From: Gammaproteobacteria bacterium
GTDB taxonomy: Bacteria > Pseudomonadota > Gammaproteobacteria > Arenicellales > JAANXG01
NCBI GenBank assembly: GCA_024639325.1
Contig: JAHEIO010000037.1
Span: 1-36,412, forward strand
Reading direction: 5' to 3'
Length of the DNA: 36,412 nt
Below, piece by piece: positions 33,484-36,412 of this stretch (position 1 is the first letter of the stretch; the number at the start of each line of letters is the position of its first letter). The notes beneath the pieces are model-generated. The model was not told where the DNA came from and did not search any database. It was given only the letters and a program-made list of their open reading frames with translations. The translations under genes and the position numbers were made by a program.

Positions 33484-34356
33484 TCAACCCCCCAGAAACA
33501 ACTCACCGACCTTCGGATTTGCCAGCAGGTCATCGCCCTTGCCCGCGATGGCGACCTGTCCGGACACCAGCACGTAACCGATGTCCGCGAACTCCAGGCC
33601 CTTTTTGGCATTCTGTTCAACCATGATGATCGTCTTGCCTTCGTTGCGCTGCAGATCGTCCAGGATCTCGAACACCATGTCGATAAACCGGGGCTCCAGC
33701 CCAATCGATGGCTCGTCGACCAGCAAAAGTTCCGGGTTCATCACCAGTGCCCGCGAGATTTCAAGCAGGCGGCGCTCCCCGCCGGACAGGACCTTGGCCT
33801 GGTGTTTTCTTCTCTGTGCAAGCCTTGGGTACTTATCGAACACGACCTCGGCTGCCCGCTTGGCCTGCGCCGGCTGGTCCTTGAGGAAGCCGCCCATCCA
33901 CAGGTTTTCCTCAACGGTCATGCCCGGGAATATGGATTTGTCCTGAAGAATGTAAGCAATACCTGCCCTGGAGAGTTTCTCGCTTGGCGTCAACGTAGTG
34001 ACATCGAGCTTGTCCTCACCGTCGCCGATCAGTATGCGGCCCGAGAATATATTGTTGAATCCGAAAATTGCGTGCAGGATCGTGGACTTGCCGGCCCCGT
34101 TGGGGCCGATCAGACACAGCGACTGCTTGCGGGCAACCCGGAGATTGATCTCGTGCAGGATTTCCATCTGCCCGTAGCCGGCCCGCAGGTTTTCGATGGA
34201 CACGAATGGGTCACCGCCGGCGAGTTCGTCAAGCTGCTCGATGCTGATTTCCTCGGCAATCGCGGCGGCCTGCCGTTCGACCTCGTCGACAGAGATGACG
34301 GCATCCACCTCCCCGCCATGGTATCCGCGAATGCCTTTTTCTTTTCCGTTAGTCAA
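33484..34356 (-). CDS. livF: Branched-chain-amino-acid-type ABC transporter ATP-binding protein, LivF-like
   Basis: A 290-residue ATPase with Walker A GPNGAGKS (84-91), signature LSGGERRLLEISRALVMNPELLLVDEPSIGLEP with Walker B, and the switch histidine region replaced by VEQNAKKGL as usual in LivF. Compared with typical LivF (about 235 residues) there is a 50-residue N-terminal extension rich in Glu, Asp and Gly (VDEVERQAAAIAEEISIEQL). The frame opens at a TTG (34356) with only a weak GAGAG upstream; a GTG at 34203 (just before SIENLRAGYG) would give the canonical length, so the start is not settled. It pairs with LivG below the LivHM permease. Confidence 0.88.
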   Translation of the reverse strand: MTNGKEKGIRGYHGGEVDAVISVDEVERQAAAIAEEISIEQLDELAGGDPFVSIENLRAGYGQMEILHEINLRVARKQSLCLIGPNGAGKSTILHAIFGFNNIFSGRILIGDGEDKLDVTTLTPSEKLSRAGIAYILQDKSIFPGMTVEENLWMGGFLKDQPAQAKRAAEVVFDKYPRLAQRRKHQAKVLSGGERRLLEISRALVMNPELLLVDEPSIGLEPRFIDMVFEILDDLQRNEGKTIIMVEQNAKKGLEFADIGYVLVSGQVAIAGKGDDLLANPKVGELFLGG

Positions 34357-34390
34357 TTCAGGCTCTCGTTAGCCATACGATCGCAGGCGG

Positions 34391-35134
34391 TCAATGTGCG
34401 CCCAGGTAGGCATCGACCACCTTCTGATCGTTCTGGATCTGCTCGGGCGTACCCTCGGCAAGGAGTCTTCCGTGAGCAAGGCAGTAAATCTTGTCCGCCA
34501 TATTCATGATTACGCGCATGTTGTGCTCGATAATGAACAGGGTGATGCCGAAGTCGGTGTTGGCCCGCTTCAACCTGTCGATCAACCCGTTGATCAGTGT
34601 CGGGTTTATGCCTGCGGTTGGCTCGTCCAGGAGGAGTGCCGTGGGCTCGTTCATCAGCGCCATGGCGAACTCCAGCAGTTTCTGCTGGCCGAATGAAAGC
34701 GAACCGGAACGCAGGAACCGCTTTTCGTACAGACCGACGAAATCAAGCAGCGCATCCGCCCGGTCATAGTCTTCCTCGCCGTTGCGGCTGAACGCATCGA
34801 AAAAGCTCATCTTGCGATGGGGCATTGAAATCAACATGTTCTCGACGCAGTTCATGGCGCCGTAGATACGCGTCTGCTGAAATGTCCGCAGCAGCCCGCG
34901 CCTGGCAATTTTCTGCACCGGCAGCGTCGAGATCTCTTCTCCCTCGAACCTGATCGACCCGTGATCGATCGGGTGGTAGCCCACGATCGAATTGAATAAC
35001 GTGGTCTTGCCCGAACCGTTCGGCCCGATGAGGCCGGTAATGCCGCCCTTCTCCACCGACATTGAGACTTCCTCGTTGGCGACGACCCCGCCAAAGGATT
35101 TCGATACTTCATGGATATCGATGATGGTGGTCAT
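34391..35134 (-). CDS. livG: Branched-chain-amino-acid-type ABC transporter ATP-binding protein, LivG-like
   Basis: A 247-residue ATPase. Walker A is GPNGSGKTT (37-45); GLLRTFQQTRIYGAMNCVENML is the Q-loop region; signature SFGQQKLLEFAMALMNEPTALLLDEPTAGINP joins Walker B; IIEHNMRVIMNMADKIYCLAHG is the switch region; and the C-terminus NDQKVVDAYLGAH is typical of LivG. The ATG at 35134 overlaps the LivM stop by ATGA, so translation is coupled; an open frame further upstream (to 35347) is antisense-free but overlaps livM and is not used. It powers import together with LivF. Confidence 0.93.
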   Translation of the reverse strand: MTTIIDIHEVSKSFGGVVANEEVSMSVEKGGITGLIGPNGSGKTTLFNSIVGYHPIDHGSIRFEGEEISTLPVQKIARRGLLRTFQQTRIYGAMNCVENMLISMPHRKMSFFDAFSRNGEEDYDRADALLDFVGLYEKRFLRSGSLSFGQQKLLEFAMALMNEPTALLLDEPTAGINPTLINGLIDRLKRANTDFGITLFIIEHNMRVIMNMADKIYCLAHGRLLAEGTPEQIQNDQKVVDAYLGAH

Positions 35135-36174
35135 TCGTCCGTACCCACCGCCAAATTCTTTTGCTCGACACGGATTCCAAACCACTCCGGCTTGCGGTGA
35201 ATCAGCCAGCCCATGATGCCGTCCTGGAAGTACACCACGGTGACCACGATCAACGCACCCAGGGCCACCCATTGCCAGCCCAGCAGGTAGTTCCAGGTGA
35301 CTTCCTTGAATACGTGAAACAGGATCGCACCGACAATCGGGCCCCACAGTGTGCCCTTGCCACCCAGCAAGACGCAGACCACCATGAAGATGCCCAGGTT
35401 GATGGTCTGGTATGCGGTTTCAAGCGGCTCGAAATGGATCAGTTGAAATGCGGAAATTCCACCGACCACGCCGACAAAAAACGCGGCCATTGACCACGTG
35501 GTCAGTTTGTAGCGCATCGTGTGCACACCCATGGCCTCGGCTTTCCCCTCATCGTCCCTGATGGCGTTGATTGCGGCGCCGAAACGGGTTGCGTACAACC
35601 ACCTGAGAAACACGAACAGGATCACGCCTGTTGCCGCAAAGAGGTAGTAGAAATAGAGTTTGCCGGTGTCGAAATCTCCGGGATAAACCGGTAGGGCAAT
35701 CCCCTGACCGCCGCCAACCCAGTCCCAGTTGGACACCAGCTCACCTGCAGCGATGGCCACGCCCAGGGTGCCGATAGCGAAATAAGGGCCGCGCAGACCG
35801 AAGGTCAAGTAACCAATGACAACCGCGACCAGGGCGCAGAACAGCCCCGCACCGATGATCCCGAGCATCATCCCGGAAAAATACTGCGCATCCGTGAACT
35901 CAAATCTCCCGCCGCCCGCGGCGTCGGTGTATTCCCCGACGTTATAGACGATACCGATGGCAATCACCGCCGCGACATACATCCCGGTGCCGTAGAAAAA
36001 AATATTGCCGAGAGAGTTGTACCCCATTTGTCCCCCGGTCATGTCCCACGTCAGAGCCACGATGATCATCAGCCACAGCGTCGCCAGCTGCGTGCGAAAA
36101 TCCGGAAACAGGAACGGTGCCGCCAGCGTTGCCGCCAGTACAATAATGTAAAGCAGGGCTTTTTTGGCGTTCAT
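35131..36174 (-). CDS. livM: Branched-chain-amino-acid-type ABC transporter permease, LivM-like
   Basis: A 347-residue inner-membrane permease with about ten membrane segments. Typical LivM stretches: TLWLMIIVALTWDMTGGQMGYNSLGNIFFYGTGMYVAA, GLRGPYFAIGTLGVAIAAGELVSNW, and the ATPase-contacting loop INAIRDDEGKAEAMGVHTMRYKL, then LLGGKGTLWGPIVGAILFHVFKE. The family moves branched-chain amino acids, amides, urea or other small solutes. The solute-binding protein that would fix the substrate is not in the window. It follows LivH by 23 bp and overlaps LivG by four. Confidence 0.93.
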   Translation of the reverse strand: MNAKKALLYIIVLAATLAAPFLFPDFRTQLATLWLMIIVALTWDMTGGQMGYNSLGNIFFYGTGMYVAAVIAIGIVYNVGEYTDAAGGGRFEFTDAQYFSGMMLGIIGAGLFCALVAVVIGYLTFGLRGPYFAIGTLGVAIAAGELVSNWDWVGGGQGIALPVYPGDFDTGKLYFYYLFAATGVILFVFLRWLYATRFGAAINAIRDDEGKAEAMGVHTMRYKLTTWSMAAFFVGVVGGISAFQLIHFEPLETAYQTINLGIFMVVCVLLGGKGTLWGPIVGAILFHVFKEVTWNYLLGWQWVALGALIVVTVVYFQDGIMGWLIHRKPEWFGIRVEQKNLAVGTDE

Positions 36175-36197
36175 CCCGATGCTTACCTGTCGCGGGC

Positions 36198-36412
36198 CTA
36201 TTGCAGGCTCTGTCGCACGCGGCGCTGCTGCAGCAGCCGCACCAGGAGTACGAGGAGCAGTAACATCACGGCCACGGCCTGCTGGTAACCAATGCCGAAA
36301 ATGTGCGCACCGTACTGCTCGAGCACCCCGATACCCAGGCCCGCCGAGATCACGCCGGGCAGGTTGCCGAGCCCGGCGGCGGTAACGATTACGAAGGCCC
36401 GGATGGAGTACG
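36198..36412 (-). CDS. livH: Branched-chain-amino-acid-type ABC transporter permease, LivH-like (C-terminal part, cut by window edge)
   Basis: The last 71 codons of a permease whose start is beyond the right edge. The visible end reads YSIRAFVIVTAAGLGNLPGV, then ISAGLGIGVLEQYGAHIFG, and a last hydrophobic helix VMLLLLVLLVRLLQQRR before a TAG at 36198-36200. The AFVIVTAAGLGNLPG-x-x-x-AGLGIGVLE pattern is the C-terminal signature of LivH-type permeases. The gene is upstream of livM in the same operon (23-bp gap). Confidence 0.88.
   Translation of the reverse strand, partial: YSIRAFVIVTAAGLGNLPGVISAGLGIGVLEQYGAHIFGIGYQQAVAVMLLLLVLLVRLLQQRRVRQSLQ

Noticed and set aside
33127-34509. A 460-codon plus-strand frame opposite livF and the TauE gene
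   Set aside because: It spans two unrelated genes and their gap on the opposite strand and shows no motif; a GC-driven antisense frame.
1-36412. CRISPR array, tRNA, rRNA or prophage
   Set aside because: No regularly spaced direct repeats with unique spacers, no cloverleaf or rRNA signature and no phage structural gene were recognised by reading; a tRNAscan and Infernal run could confirm this.

Overview
The window reads as chromosomal DNA of a high-GC, aerobic, heterotrophic Gram-negative bacterium, most likely a gammaproteobacterium. The basis is outer-membrane lipid genes (an MlaC homologue and a patatin/beta-barrel protein), a lipoprotein, a perfect Fur box, and REP-type palindromes of the GTAGGAG...CGAT kind common in Gammaproteobacteria. 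The taxon is inferred from gene content only. No rRNA, tRNA, CRISPR array, intact transposase gene or phage gene was seen.

Layout. 1-7.2 kb (minus): two overlapping FAD oxidoreductases of the phytoene-dehydrogenase/PYROXD2 type (the first cut by the window edge), an SDR, an HdeD-like membrane protein, a cupin, a REP cluster, an acyl-CoA synthetase, a Glu/Leu/Phe/Val dehydrogenase and a possible 36-residue membrane peptide. 7.25-10.4 kb (plus): a compact three-gene 2-oxoacid dehydrogenase operon (E1 alpha, E1 beta, E2; no E3). With the divergent amino-acid dehydrogenase and the acyl-CoA synthetase this looks like amino-acid to oxoacid to acyl-CoA catabolism. 10.4-14.6 kb: a lipoprotein, then a large Cache/HAMP/GAF/HD-GYP signalling protein whose gene lies between copies of one inverted repeat; a 126-bp MITE-like element with perfect 22-bp ends sits downstream.

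14.6-22.1 kb (minus): a run transcribed as class III aminotransferase, trimethylamine-dehydrogenase-like demethylase, Rieske oxygenase, remains of a 2-oxoglutarate oxygenase, haloacid-dehalogenase-like hydrolase, serine/threonine dehydratase, a small membrane ORF and a TfoX-N protein. The Rieske/TMADH-like pair suggests stepwise oxidative demethylation of an N-methylated amino acid or betaine, which would release formaldehyde. An S-formylglutathione hydrolase at 28.6-29.4 kb could serve formaldehyde detoxification.

22.2-29.4 kb: malonyl-CoA decarboxylase (plus); then on minus S-formylglutathione hydrolase, a UxaA-type dehydratase, an MFS transporter, and a Fur-box-controlled periplasmic ferric-binding protein followed by a secreted beta-propeller protein. 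29.6-32.7 kb (plus): an orphan MlaC-like protein and a PlpD-like patatin/beta-barrel protein. 32.7-36.4 kb (minus): a branched-chain-amino-acid-type ABC transporter (LivH partial, LivM, LivG, LivF) followed by a TauE/SafE permease.

Most genes are ordinary catabolic and transport genes of known families. The points most worth a second look are the repeat-bracketed HD-GYP gene, the altered substrate pocket of the TMADH-like enzyme, the Fur-controlled orphan FbpA/propeller pair, the broken oxygenase, two unlisted small membrane ORFs, and a perfect 20-bp tandem duplication over the ribosome-binding region of the MlaC gene.
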